From positions 1 through 13,613 of the forward strand of contig CANRGF010000013.1 of NCBI GenBank assembly GCA_947630075.1: a DNA stretch of 13,613 bases. Direction: 5' to 3'. The DNA is from an uncultured Clostridia bacterium. GTDB lineage: Bacteria; Bacillota; Clostridia; Christensenellales; UBA1242. The notes under the pieces were generated by a model. It was not told where the DNA came from and did no database searches. It worked only from the letters and a program-made list of their open reading frames with translations. Shown here in pieces: positions 1-7,052 of the stretch. Position 1 is the stretch's first letter, and every line of letters begins with the position of its first letter. The translations under genes were made by a program, and so were the position numbers.

Positions 1-1941
1 AACGCTTCAATAGATTTTGTGAAAAATTCGCTCACCTATGAGAGCGAAGAGGCTGAAAATTCGCTTGAAAGAATAAAGGCTCTTTCGCGTCAGTTAGAGC
101 CTAATGCCACAATCACATCTTCCACTCCAAACAAAAATCGAAAGGGTTTAATCATCGACCTTATCACCCTTTCTTTAGGCATATTGATAGGTGTGGCACT
201 ATTCATCTTTAAGCCAACAAAATGGGTGTATTGGCCGCTATATGTGGTGAGCGCGCTGCTGCTTGGCTATAAGACCTACATCAAAGCAATAAGGCTGCTA
301 TTTAAAGGAATTATAAACGAGAATTTGCTAATCACTATCTCGGTTGTGGGTGCGTCTTTTATCAGTGAACACATGGAAGGTTTAATGGTTATTGCGCTTT
401 ACACAATAGGGAAAATATTTGAAAGTTTGGCAGTGAATAAAACTAGGAGAAGCATAGAAAAATTAGCACGAATGCAGCCAGAATATGCCAACCTTCTTTT
501 TAGAGGAAAAGAAAAACAAGTGAGCCCAAGCGAAGTGGCTGTTGGCAAAGTGATTGTGGTGAAAGCGGGTGAAAAAATTCCAATAGACGGCAAAATTATT
601 AAGGGGCAAACGCTAATCAACAATCAAAGCCTAACGGGCGAAAGTGTGCCAGTTTCAAAGGGTGAAGGTGATGAAGTTTTGTCTGGCGGAATTGTGCTTG
701 ACGGCACGATTGAAATCAAAACCACGGCAATGTATAAAGATAGTGCAATCAGCAAGATTATGGACTTGGTGGAAAACGCTAGTGAAAACAAGTCGAAAAC
801 AGAAACCTTCATTTCGAAATTAACCAGGTGGTACACACTTGGAGTTGTGGTGTGTGCACTTCTCGTAACCAGCATTTCGTGGATAATTACGGGAGCGTTT
901 AAACCATCATTTTATAAGGGATTAATCTTCTTGGTTGTGTCCTGCCCATGTGCGTTTGCAATCAGCGTTCCGCTCGCCTATTTCTCTGGGCTTGGCAATG
1001 CTAGCAAAAGCGGAATATTAATCAAAGGCTCAAATTTCTTAGACGCCTGCTCGGGCATAAAAATGGTGGCGTTTGATAAAACCGGCACGCTTACCACGGG
1101 CGAATTCAAAATTAAATCCATAACTGCAGAAAAAGGGTTTACGAAGAAGGACATTTTGTTTTACGCCGCCCTTGGTGAGCAATACTCACTGCACCCTTTG
1201 GCAAAAGCCATTGTGGAAGCAAACAAAATTAAATTAGGAAAGCCAACAAATGTGCACGAAGTGGCGGGCAAAGGCGTGGAATATACTTTCAAAAAGGACG
1301 TCTATTTTGTTGGCAGAAAAGATAAGGAATTAAAAGCCACCACAGTTGAAGTTTATAAAAACGAGCAAAAAATTGGGAGCATTGAACTGCGCGACACTGT
1401 GAAACCAACTTCAATTTTGGCGTGTGAGGAACTAAAAAAATTGGGCATAAAAACCGCTCTGCTTTCTGGCGACAATGTTGAGAGCGCAAATTTAGTGGCA
1501 AAGCAAGTGGGCATAGACGAAGTGCATTCTTCACTTCTGCCAGAGCAAAAATATGAGTTTTTAAAAGAGATCAAAAACACAATGAGCGTGGGATATGTTG
1601 GCGATGGAATAAACGACGCTCCTTCGCTTGCCGTGGCAAATGTTGGCTTTTCAATGGGAATTAATGGTGCGCCAGCAAGCATTGAAGCAAGCGATGTGGT
1701 GATTGTGGATGACAATCCTCAAAAAATCTCTTCGGCAGTGGAGATTTCTAAAAACACAAGAAAAATAGTTTGGCAAAATATAATCTTATCTGCCATCATA
1801 AAAATCACATTCCTAACATTGGGCACAATAGGCATCACGGGCATGTTGGCGGCAGTGTTTGCCGATGTGGGCGTAACACTACTTGCAATTTTAAACAGTG
1901 TGCGAGCACTCCATTTCAACCCAAACAAAAAAGAAAAATAA
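1..1941 (+). CDS. Heavy-metal P1B-type ATPase (Zn/Cd/Pb exporter), 5'-truncated by window edge
   Basis: This ATP-driven pump exports Zn2+, Cd2+ or Pb2+ across the cytoplasmic membrane. The frame is open from base 1, and the first in-window start (GTG at 19) lies inside what reads like the end of an N-terminal HMA metal-binding domain, so the true start is upstream. Counting from that GTG, TGES (206-209) is the actuator motif, SCPC (308-311) the metal-site CPC, DKTGT (353-357) carries the phosphorylated Asp, HP (392-393) is the P1B nucleotide-binding hallmark, and GDGINDAP starts at 528. The C-terminal helix (ADVGVTLLAILNSVRAL) has the Asp typical of Zn/Cd/Pb pumps rather than copper pumps. 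All catalytic motifs are intact. Exact metal specificity is inferred. It converges with the - strand operon ending near 2038 and has no obvious strong terminator. Confidence 0.95.
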   Translation, partial: NASIDFVKNSLTYESEEAENSLERIKALSRQLEPNATITSSTPNKNRKGLIIDLITLSLGILIGVALFIFKPTKWVYWPLYVVSALLLGYKTYIKAIRLLFKGIINENLLITISVVGASFISEHMEGLMVIALYTIGKIFESLAVNKTRRSIEKLARMQPEYANLLFRGKEKQVSPSEVAVGKVIVVKAGEKIPIDGKIIKGQTLINNQSLTGESVPVSKGEGDEVLSGGIVLDGTIEIKTTAMYKDSAISKIMDLVENASENKSKTETFISKLTRWYTLGVVVCALLVTSISWIITGAFKPSFYKGLIFLVVSCPCAFAISVPLAYFSGLGNASKSGILIKGSNFLDACSGIKMVAFDKTGTLTTGEFKIKSITAEKGFTKKDILFYAALGEQYSLHPLAKAIVEANKIKLGKPTNVHEVAGKGVEYTFKKDVYFVGRKDKELKATTVEVYKNEQKIGSIELRDTVKPTSILACEELKKLGIKTALLSGDNVESANLVAKQVGIDEVHSSLLPEQKYEFLKEIKNTMSVGYVGDGINDAPSLAVANVGFSMGINGAPASIEASDVVIVDDNPQKISSAVEISKNTRKIVWQNIILSAIIKITFLTLGTIGITGMLAAVFADVGVTLLAILNSVRALHFNPNKKEK

Positions 1942-1975
1942 GTGAAGACATGTATTTATAAAATAAAAATTTATC

Positions 1976-1989
1976 TCTCAACAATGAGA
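1976..1989 (-). terminator. Weak candidate terminator of the glycan operon
   Basis: A 5-bp perfect stem (TCTCA/TGAGA) with a 4-nt loop is followed on the - strand by an AT-rich stretch containing runs of T. It lies just downstream of the last - strand gene. The stem is short, so this is only a candidate. Confidence 0.3.
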
Positions 1990-2037
1990 CTTGCGAAGAG
2001 GGCATGTTTAATTTGTTTTATTCATCTCTTTGAAATC

Positions 2038-2223
2038 TTAATTTACAATAAAGCAATTTTCGTGGTTCTTAATCAACCACCCAAAATTGTTGAATAACCT
2101 TGACAGATAATTTTTGCGCTTCTTTTCCGGGTAATAGGTTTTTGCTGCTGCAATTTTAAAGCAATTTGGTATGCCAACAATTGTATTTTTAATGCTGGCG
2201 TAAGTTTTATAAAATTTGCCCAT
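2038..2223 (-). pseudogene. Truncated 61-residue remnant, possibly the N-terminus of a sugar-transfer-associated ATP-grasp protein
   Basis: The ATG at 2223 is preceded by a good ribosome binding site (AAAGGTGAG) inside the end of the upstream gene, whose stop is only 3 bases away, so translation from here is plausible. The product is basic and aromatic-rich, with a segment YYPEKKRKNYLSRLF near residues 30-44 followed by FGWLIKNHE. From memory this resembles the start of the ATP-grasp proteins found in capsule and surface-glycan clusters, which usually run past 300 residues. Here the frame stops at 61, and the 96 bases between it and the ATPase gene show no continuation. I therefore read it as a gene cut off by a rearrangement. 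A genuine small protein is the alternative. The family assignment is tentative. Confidence 0.4.
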
Positions 2224-2226
2224 ATC

Positions 2227-3126
2227 TCACCTTTTAATCATGTCTATAATCTTTTTTGCAAACACTAAATCATGTATTGCTATGCCAATGTTGTATGCTA
2301 AAATTCTTTCTTTGTCAGTTTCTCTGCCAGGGCATTTGTTGGTTAAAACTTCTTGCACTTCATGGCAGTTTTTATATTCGTTATAATATTTAAAACCGCT
2401 GATGTGGCCATAATCATCACAAAAAATTTTATCAAATTTTAAGTCACAATCAATAAATCCCCTTGTGTGGATTGGAACAATTAACACACCCGGCTTATAA
2501 ACGCTTGGATCTGCCAAATCCTCTTCTAAATATGTTACGGCGGAAACTATAACATCCGCATCTTTGGCCATTTCAACATAATCTTCATAAATTTCAAAAT
2601 TTACATTTGGATTATTTTTAAAACTTGCAGCAATTTGATTTGCTCTATTTTTATAATTAAACAATTTGATAGTAAGTTTTTTGTTGTTAAAATAATCTAA
2701 CAAAATTTTTAAAAATGCTTGGCCAACTTCGCCCAAACCAATCACTGCAATATTTTTAAAATCTTTTTTAGCCAAAGTTTTTATGGTGTGAACTGCCACA
2801 GCCGCCGTGCGCCATGTTGTAATTAAATTTCCATCTAACATTGCATTGAGACGTTCTCCGCCCGTTTCCAAATCGAAAATTTCTATTGTGCTTTTTAATG
2901 AAACTTCGCGTTGTGGGTAACGAGAAACAATTTTTAAGCCAACAACATCCAACGCCGGAATCATACACGGCATAAAATTAACAAATATATGATTTGTATG
3001 TTTTAAGCTTGTTTTGGGCGGAAGCTCACAAGTTGGCTTTAATTTAAGGCCATATTCAACCCAATTTACCATATCTTTGCTGGTAATGTTTAGGGCCTTT
3101 ATTTCTTCATCAGTTACATTTATCAT
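2227..3126 (-). CDS. Ornithine cyclodeaminase / mu-crystallin family NAD(P)-dependent enzyme
   Basis: This is a Rossmann-fold enzyme of the OCD/mu-crystallin family, which includes ornithine cyclodeaminase, alanine dehydrogenase-like enzymes and SbnB-type synthases acting on amino acids or imines. Visible hallmarks in order are IPALDVVGLKIVSRYP (56-71), with the probable catalytic Lys65; IEIFDLETGG (81-90); ITTWRTAAVAV (102-112), the family RTAA signature; GLGEVGQA (130-137), the dinucleotide-binding loop; and GIAIHDLVFA (281-290), with the conserved Asp286. At 299 residues it is slightly short for the family (about 310-350) but looks complete. The ATG abuts the stop of the aminotransferase gene (TAAATG) and has an AAAGGTG ribosome binding site, implying translational coupling. 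The neighbours suggest it acts on an amino-acid-derived precursor of a surface-polymer substituent. Its substrate cannot be read from the sequence. Confidence 0.88.
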   Translation of the reverse strand: MINVTDEEIKALNITSKDMVNWVEYGLKLKPTCELPPKTSLKHTNHIFVNFMPCMIPALDVVGLKIVSRYPQREVSLKSTIEIFDLETGGERLNAMLDGNLITTWRTAAVAVHTIKTLAKKDFKNIAVIGLGEVGQAFLKILLDYFNNKKLTIKLFNYKNRANQIAASFKNNPNVNFEIYEDYVEMAKDADVIVSAVTYLEEDLADPSVYKPGVLIVPIHTRGFIDCDLKFDKIFCDDYGHISGFKYYNEYKNCHEVQEVLTNKCPGRETDKERILAYNIGIAIHDLVFAKKIIDMIKR

Positions 3127-4062
3127 TTAAACACCTTTTAAAATTGAATTAAAACATTCAATCAATTTAAGATTGTCGTTATGGTCTTTAACCGCAATGC
3201 GAACATAATTCTTATTTTTAAAACAATCTTTTGATGACAAATCTTTAATAAGTAAATTGAAATCTGTTAGCGCTTTAACGCAAAAATTATATGAGTTATA
3301 TTCGCCTAAATTTATCATTATAAAATTGGCCTGAGAAGGATAAACTTTTATGCCTTTTATTTTGCTCAACTCGAAAGTTAAAAACTCTCTTTCCTGCGCA
3401 ATTTTTACACACGCAATTTTATAATCTTTTTCATAAACATTATAATTTTGAAGATAAAATTCGGCTATGCTATTAATGTTCCAAATTGCCAAATTTTGCC
3501 TAATTTTTAGAATAAATTGTTCGTTGCTTGTTGCCAAAACACCAAGCCGCAGCCCAGCAACACCATAAGATTTGCCAATACTTTTAACCACGATTAAATT
3601 TGGATATTTTTGCAAAACTTCATTGTTTAGCAAAGAAAATTTCATATCGTCTGATGCAAAATCCACAAAAGATTCATCAAGCAAAATGTTTGTGCCCGTG
3701 TTTTTTGCATATTCACACAACTCTAAAACTTGAGCCTTATTTAGCATTGCCCCACTTGGATTATCTGGGCTGATAACGCAGAGCAAATCAACCTTGCCAC
3801 AATACGATTTGTAAGTTTGCAAATCAAAATTATAATCATATTTAGAATTGTCTATCAATTCAATTTCGCAATTTGAAAAGCATCTTTTATATTCATTAAA
3901 AGTTGGAACGCCAACTGCAATTTTGCCACGCGTTATTCGGCCCAAACAATTTATGAGCTCTGCAGCGCCATTGCCAACCAAAATGTGGTTTTTATCAACA
4001 CCAAAAATTCTTTCAGCATTTAAATTTTGTATGTCTAACCCAGATGGATAACTTGAAATCAA
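3127..4062 (-). CDS. PLP-dependent class I/II aminotransferase (HisC/CobD-like), probably split from the upstream nucleotidyltransferase
   Basis: This is a fold-type I PLP enzyme of the histidinol-phosphate aminotransferase / threonine-phosphate decarboxylase group. Visible are VGNGAAELI (29-37, cofactor phosphate loop), SPDNPSG (98-104), LLDESFVDF (127-135, with Asp129 for the pyridine nitrogen), KSIGKSYGVAGLRLG (160-174, with Schiff-base Lys164 and Arg172) and a C-terminal YVRIAV Arg that would bind a carboxylate. The only possible start in this stretch is TTG at 4062, which has no convincing ribosome binding site. The same frame stays open upstream to about 4115 and encodes YFPTKSFVEKLNYKFASL, which looks like real coding sequence overlapping the end of the preceding gene. 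I think this is the C-terminal half of a bifunctional protein broken by a one-base deletion near 4113. If so, it is made poorly or not at all. The substrate is unknown. Confidence 0.8.
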   Translation of the reverse strand: MISSYPSGLDIQNLNAERIFGVDKNHILVGNGAAELINCLGRITRGKIAVGVPTFNEYKRCFSNCEIELIDNSKYDYNFDLQTYKSYCGKVDLLCVISPDNPSGAMLNKAQVLELCEYAKNTGTNILLDESFVDFASDDMKFSLLNNEVLQKYPNLIVVKSIGKSYGVAGLRLGVLATSNEQFILKIRQNLAIWNINSIAEFYLQNYNVYEKDYKIACVKIAQEREFLTFELSKIKGIKVYPSQANFIMINLGEYNSYNFCVKALTDFNLLIKDLSSKDCFKNKNYVRIAVKDHNDNLKLIECFNSILKGV

Positions 4063-4079
4063 ACTTGCAAATTTATAAT

Positions 4080-4943
4080 TTAATTTTTCAACAAAACTTT
4101 TGGTTGGGAAATAGGATTAACCAAATAGCAAAAATCGTTGATTCGTGGATAGCGCCAATAACCGCCAAATTTGGACATAATTAAATCATACTTTGTTTTG
4201 CCCGTTGAAAACATTACATTTGCAATGTCCAAATCTTGCGCATCATCAATTTCATACCATTTGGTGTTTTTAATATCTAAGCCATAAATATTATCTTTAT
4301 TTAAATTTGCAGTAACTTTTAAGATTGTTTCATAATAACTATCAACACCATAAACATGCATATATGTTTCTAAAAACGGGAAGTAAATATCTTTTAAAAA
4401 TGTTTTGTTAAATTTATAAATGTTTACCGTTTTAAAAAAATTTTCTACGCTTGCAAAATTTATTTCATGTTTTGAGATAAAATCCGTTATAAAATTATTT
4501 TCATTAACTGTTACAAGTGTGCCGTCCATCCATATTTCATACTTTGCAATTGCCGCAACATTTTTAAAATTTGTCTCTTTAATTTTTTTAATTAAACTTC
4601 CTTCAAAAATGATGTCTGACTCTATCAAAATTGTATCGTCTTGAATTGCCAATTCCTTTGCCAAGAAAAACGAAAATATGTTGTTTGTTGTTGCATAATC
4701 TTTATTTTCAACAAACACAATATCTAACCCTTTATTCTGCCAAGTTTTGTTTATGTATGAAATTAAATTTTGTGCCTTATAACCAACAACGATAATAACC
4801 TTTTTAATATCGGCATCAAGAATAGATTTTAATTGCAAGTCAATCAACTTAACATGATTAACTTCAACCATGCATTTTGTGTTATCGCTTGTGTATTTGC
4901 CCAAGCGTTTGCCCATGCCCGCCGCTAAAATGAGTGCTTGCAT
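4080..4943 (-). CDS. LicC-like sugar/choline-phosphate nucleotidyltransferase, N-terminal half of a probable bifunctional enzyme
   Basis: This cytoplasmic NTP transferase activates a phosphorylated small molecule or sugar as an NDP derivative, in the manner of LicC (CTP:phosphocholine cytidylyltransferase). The nucleotide-binding start LILAAGMGKRLG (4-15) is canonical. It is followed by DNTKCMVEVN (20-29), VVGYKAQNL (52-60), TTNNIFSF (85-92), IESDIIFEG (107-115, with metal-binding Asp110) and WYEIDDAQDLDIA (229-241). ATG 4943 has a strong AAGGAG site 6 bases upstream. The last 10 residues (after DFCYLVNP, 270-277) do not fit the family as I know it, while the alternative frame continues as YFPTKS and leads into the aminotransferase. 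A single restored base would give one protein of about 605 residues. Nucleotide and acceptor specificity are inferred from the adjacent licD gene only. Confidence 0.87.
   Translation of the reverse strand: MQALILAAGMGKRLGKYTSDNTKCMVEVNHVKLIDLQLKSILDADIKKVIIVVGYKAQNLISYINKTWQNKGLDIVFVENKDYATTNNIFSFFLAKELAIQDDTILIESDIIFEGSLIKKIKETNFKNVAAIAKYEIWMDGTLVTVNENNFITDFISKHEINFASVENFFKTVNIYKFNKTFLKDIYFPFLETYMHVYGVDSYYETILKVTANLNKDNIYGLDIKNTKWYEIDDAQDLDIANVMFSTGKTKYDLIMSKFGGYWRYPRINDFCYLVNPISQPKVLLKN
4106..4120 (-). other. Probable frameshift site splitting the nucleotidyltransferase-aminotransferase fusion
   Basis: On the - strand the bases TTAATCCTATTTCCC encode ...VNPISQ in the nucleotidyltransferase frame. 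Adding one T to give CCTTATTTCCC yields ...VNPYFPTKS and runs without a stop into the aminotransferase. The downstream frame begins right after an in-frame TAA formed by this same stretch, so it has no start codon here. That is what a recent deletion, a sequencing error or a programmed shift would look like; there is no classic slippery heptamer. Confidence 0.65.
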
Positions 4944-4993
4944 AATAAACTCCTTGAAATTATTGTAATAATAAACGACAAAAATGTCAAATA

Positions 4994-5741
4994 TTATTTA
5001 TTTTTTTTGGCTTTTTTTAATTTTGAAACAAAAGATTTAACAAGATTGATAATTCTTGCCCTGAATTCTCTATTTAAAATCATTATTAGTGCCACAACGA
5101 CACTTGCAATGCCAACGGCAATAAAACCATTTACAAACAAGGTTGCCCACATATTTTTAAAATTAAACATGATGAAATGCAAAATTATAAGCAAAACCAC
5201 AGATAGCGCAATCGAAAGATAATTTAAAATATAATATTTTTTAGAGTTGTTTTAAACACTTTTTTTAAAGGAAATACGGCTCGACAACATGGCAGATTAA
5301 TAAATTTGTTATTATTGTTGCAACCAAAACACCAACCACGCCAAACATTTTTACAAATGCAATAGACAATATCAAATTTATTATGCCTTCAATTAATGGC
5401 CTAAACCTATCATAATAAAATGTTCCGGTTTGTTTTTATATGCATTGATTAAAGAAATTTTTACACTGAATGCGTAGCCGAGCACGGTTGATATCAGCAT
5501 TATGAAAAAGGTTTTCACACCTAACAATAGGTCCATACATTGAAAAACTGATTGCTGTTCCAATCCCCAATTTAGCAACTGACAAAAACCCTATTATACT
5601 TAAATAAAAGCGAATTTAATCCATTGGCATCGTTGCCAAATATGTGAATTAATCTTCTTTTTGTGAATAACGCTAAAATTAAAATGGCTATTTTAAAAAA
5701 TATAGCAGTGCACACATTCAGCAACGATCTTTTTTATCCAT
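4994..5741 (-). pseudogene. Decayed Wzx-type polysaccharide flippase (MATE/MOP superfamily)
   Basis: Fragments of one lipid-linked oligosaccharide flippase appear in the right order across several frames. After ATG 5741 comes RSLLNVCTAIFFKIAILIL with GLNSL (to about 5608); then YLSIIGFLSVAKLGIGTAIS and FSMYGPIV (5606-5523), the family's N-terminal hallmark; TFFIMLISTVLGYAF with ISLINAYKN (to 5432); FYYDRFRPLIEGIINLILS with LLICHVVEPYFL (about 5429-5268); and finally YYILNYLSIALSVVLL to the stop at 4994. Frame changes fall in or beside A/T runs near 5731, 5607, 5264 and 5240. Two further junctions, near 5522 and 5430, have lost whole segments. About 240 codons remain of a usual 480-510. The start overlaps the licD end region and has GGAGAG upstream. 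In the intact operon this protein would have exported the glycan modified by the neighbouring enzymes. Confidence 0.85.
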
Positions 5742-5744
5742 GTG

Positions 5745-6518
5745 TTAATCTCTCCAATAAGCTTTGTAATTATGCACAATCCTTTTTTCAACAGGTGGAA
5801 TAGTCATATAATCGCCATAGCATATTGTGAGATATTCATCATATTTTTTAGGGGCTAAAAATTTATGATCTCTAAAAGTTAACTCAATAATTTCATCAAA
5901 AATATCTTTTTTGAAAACTTTAATTCCCCAACATAACACACTCATATAATTGCAACCTTTAGTGCAGTTTTTACATTCAATATCAATATCTCTAACCGTT
6001 TTTTTAGTGTTAAGAAACAATGTTAACGCTCTTTTAACAAAATTTTTAATAAAAGTTGTTGATTTAATATTTCTTAGGCTAAGCCATGTCCTTTTTCTTT
6101 TTATTCTATTAATAACTTTAATGCGCTCATGTTCATCGTCTGGCAGATAATCTATTGGAAAAATATCCACATATATTCCCATATTGCGAATATCTTTAAA
6201 TGTTAACTCTTCACACTTCGTGCGTTTATCAACAAGCTTATAAAAAGGATAAAAATAATCATCATCCGAAAAATATGAAAGCAGTTTATAGTTCGAATTT
6301 TCTTTTTGCATCACTTCGAAAAATTTTTCATAATTTTCTCGGTCCATTATAACATCTGCATCATTATCCCACGGAATAAAGTCTTTATGGCGCACGGCAC
6401 CCAAAAGTGTGCCATAACTAATAAAATATTTTATATTATTTTTTCTACAAACTTCATCCAAATAAATCATGCAATCATAAATGCAATCTTTAATTTCTTT
6501 ATCAGACATCTCACGCAT
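5745..6518 (-). CDS. licD: LicD-family phosphotransferase (phosphocholine-type decoration of surface glycan)
   Basis: LicD enzymes transfer a phospho-substituent, classically phosphocholine from CDP-choline, onto cell-surface polysaccharide or teichoic acid at the membrane. The family core is present: ISYGTLLGAVRHKDFIPWDN followed by DADVIMDRENYEKF (about residues 35-68 counted from the upstream ATG), with the acidic cluster D53/D55/D57. YVDIFPIDYLPDD and a C-terminal YGDYMTIPP also fit the family. A cysteine cluster, CKNCTKGC, lies near residue 183. There are two in-frame ATGs, at 6524 and 6518. The GGGAG ribosome binding site (6529-6525) directly touches the first but sits 6 bases from the second, so I chose 6518 (257 residues). 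It is the first gene after the promoter at 6547-6574. The real substituent may not be choline, given the aminotransferase and OCD genes downstream. Confidence 0.93.
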   Translation of the reverse strand: MREMSDKEIKDCIYDCMIYLDEVCRKNNIKYFISYGTLLGAVRHKDFIPWDNDADVIMDRENYEKFFEVMQKENSNYKLLSYFSDDDYFYPFYKLVDKRTKCEELTFKDIRNMGIYVDIFPIDYLPDDEHERIKVINRIKRKRTWLSLRNIKSTTFIKNFVKRALTLFLNTKKTVRDIDIECKNCTKGCNYMSVLCWGIKVFKKDIFDEIIELTFRDHKFLAPKKYDEYLTICYGDYMTIPPVEKRIVHNYKAYWRD

Positions 6519-6546
6519 ATTCATCTCCCACTAAATTTAGCTATTT

Positions 6547-6574
6547 TGTATAAGTATAATACTTTAGCAGTCAA
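6547..6574 (-). promoter_or_regulatory. Sigma-A-like promoter of the glycan operon
   Basis: On the - strand, TTGACT (6574-6569) and TATACA (6552-6547) are separated by 16 bases. The predicted start near 6540 leaves a leader of about 22 bases before the LicD ATG at 6518. The -35 box matches 5 of 6 consensus bases. Confidence 0.6.
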
Positions 6575-6750
6575 AAAGCAAATAAAATTCAAAAATTTTG
6601 CCTAGCATTGCCTGACATTGTTTAAATTTTATCGAACAAGGATTTTGGAAATTTTTGAATTAAGTGATATATTGCTTAGTTTCTTTGTTGCCTTCTGCAA
6701 TTGGCTTATTCCCATTTGGACTATACCGCAAAATATGATTTTTTGTTTTA

Positions 6751-6785
6751 AAAATAAAAATTCAGCGACAAACAAAATCGCTGAA
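6751..6785 (-). terminator. Rho-independent terminator, - strand
   Basis: A perfect 8-bp stem, TTCAGCGA/TCGCTGAA (6761-6785), with a 9-base loop is followed on the - strand by TTTTTATTTTT. It sits about 90 bases downstream of the tRNA 3' end and would have ended transcription of the intact tRNA gene. It also shields the glycan operon from anything reading leftward. Confidence 0.8.
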
Positions 6786-6794
6786 CACCCTTAA

Positions 6795-6812
6795 AATATC
6801 TTAAAAGATATT
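6795..6812. repeat. Palindrome AATATCTT-AA-AAGATATT
   Basis: Perfect 8-bp arms flank a 2-base centre, between the terminator hairpin and the tRNA remnant. The loop is too short for a stable hairpin, so a protein-binding site (for example for a recombination or regulatory protein) is more likely than RNA structure. No function can be assigned. Confidence 0.4.
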
Positions 6813-6875
6813 ACTGCGTCATGCTCATTTTTGCCCATAAATATGGCAAATTCGCACTCCTTGTAAGGGGATTTT

Positions 6876-6903
6876 TGGTGCTCCCAGAAGGACTCGAACC
6901 CTC
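6876..6903 (-). tRNA. tRNA gene 3' remnant (TPsiC arm, acceptor 3' strand and CCA); probable attachment site
   Basis: Reading the - strand from 6903, GAGGG TTCGAGT CCTTC forms a 5-bp TPsiC stem with the canonical 7-base TTCRANY loop, followed by TGGGAGC, discriminator A and an encoded CCA ending at 6876. The matching 5' acceptor strand (GCTCCCA), D arm and anticodon arm are absent from the preceding bases, so this is not a whole tRNA. Isolated tRNA 3' ends are typical of attachment sites left when an integrative element inserts into a tRNA gene. The downstream terminator at 6751-6785 fits the chromosomal side being on the left. Amino-acid identity cannot be determined. Confidence 0.7.
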
Positions 6904-6923
6904 CTCAATGGTTCCGAAGTAAT

Positions 6924-7014
6924 CCCTTTAAAATGGTGTTTTTGCCCATTTTTGCACCATATTTTATCATTTAATATCATTTTACAAAGTGCTGAATTGC
7001 CCTATTTTAAAGGG
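6924..7014. repeat. Inverted repeat pair CCCTTTAAAAT / ATTTTAAAGGG
   Basis: Perfect 11-base arms at 6924-6934 and 7004-7014 are separated by 69 bases, just inside the presumed element from the tRNA remnant. Between them a smaller pair, ATGGTG/CACCAT (6933-6960), encloses TTTTTGCCCAT, which also occurs at 6828-6838 on the other side of the tRNA remnant. Such nested repeats near an attachment site could be recombinase or accessory-protein arm sites, but no direct evidence is available. Confidence 0.4.
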
Positions 7015-7052
7015 GTTTGGGCACTTTTCTTTTAACATAAATTATTATACAA

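Noticed and set aside
19..21. GTG as the true start of the P-type ATPase
   Set aside because: The frame is open to base 1 and the residues around it look like the interior of an HMA domain, with no ribosome binding site at the expected spacing. The start is outside the window.
1353..1715. Long antisense open frames within the ATPase gene, and similar opposite-strand frames elsewhere
   Set aside because: They lack ribosome binding sites and family features and overlap strongly supported genes. They are shadows of the real frames.
4994..5200. Stand-alone 68-residue membrane protein
   Set aside because: The same frame continues upstream as YYILNYLSIAL, and the sequence matches the C-terminal end of a flippase whose earlier parts precede it. 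It is a pseudogene piece.
6614..6754. Short - strand open frame containing MGISQLQKATKKLSNI upstream of the LicD promoter
   Set aside because: It has no ribosome binding site, reads through the terminator region, and shows no recognisable family. It is probably chance.
6876..6960. A complete tRNA gene on the - strand
   Set aside because: Upstream of the TPsiC arm there is no D arm, no stable anticodon stem and no 5' acceptor strand matching TGGGAGC. Only the 3' end is supported.
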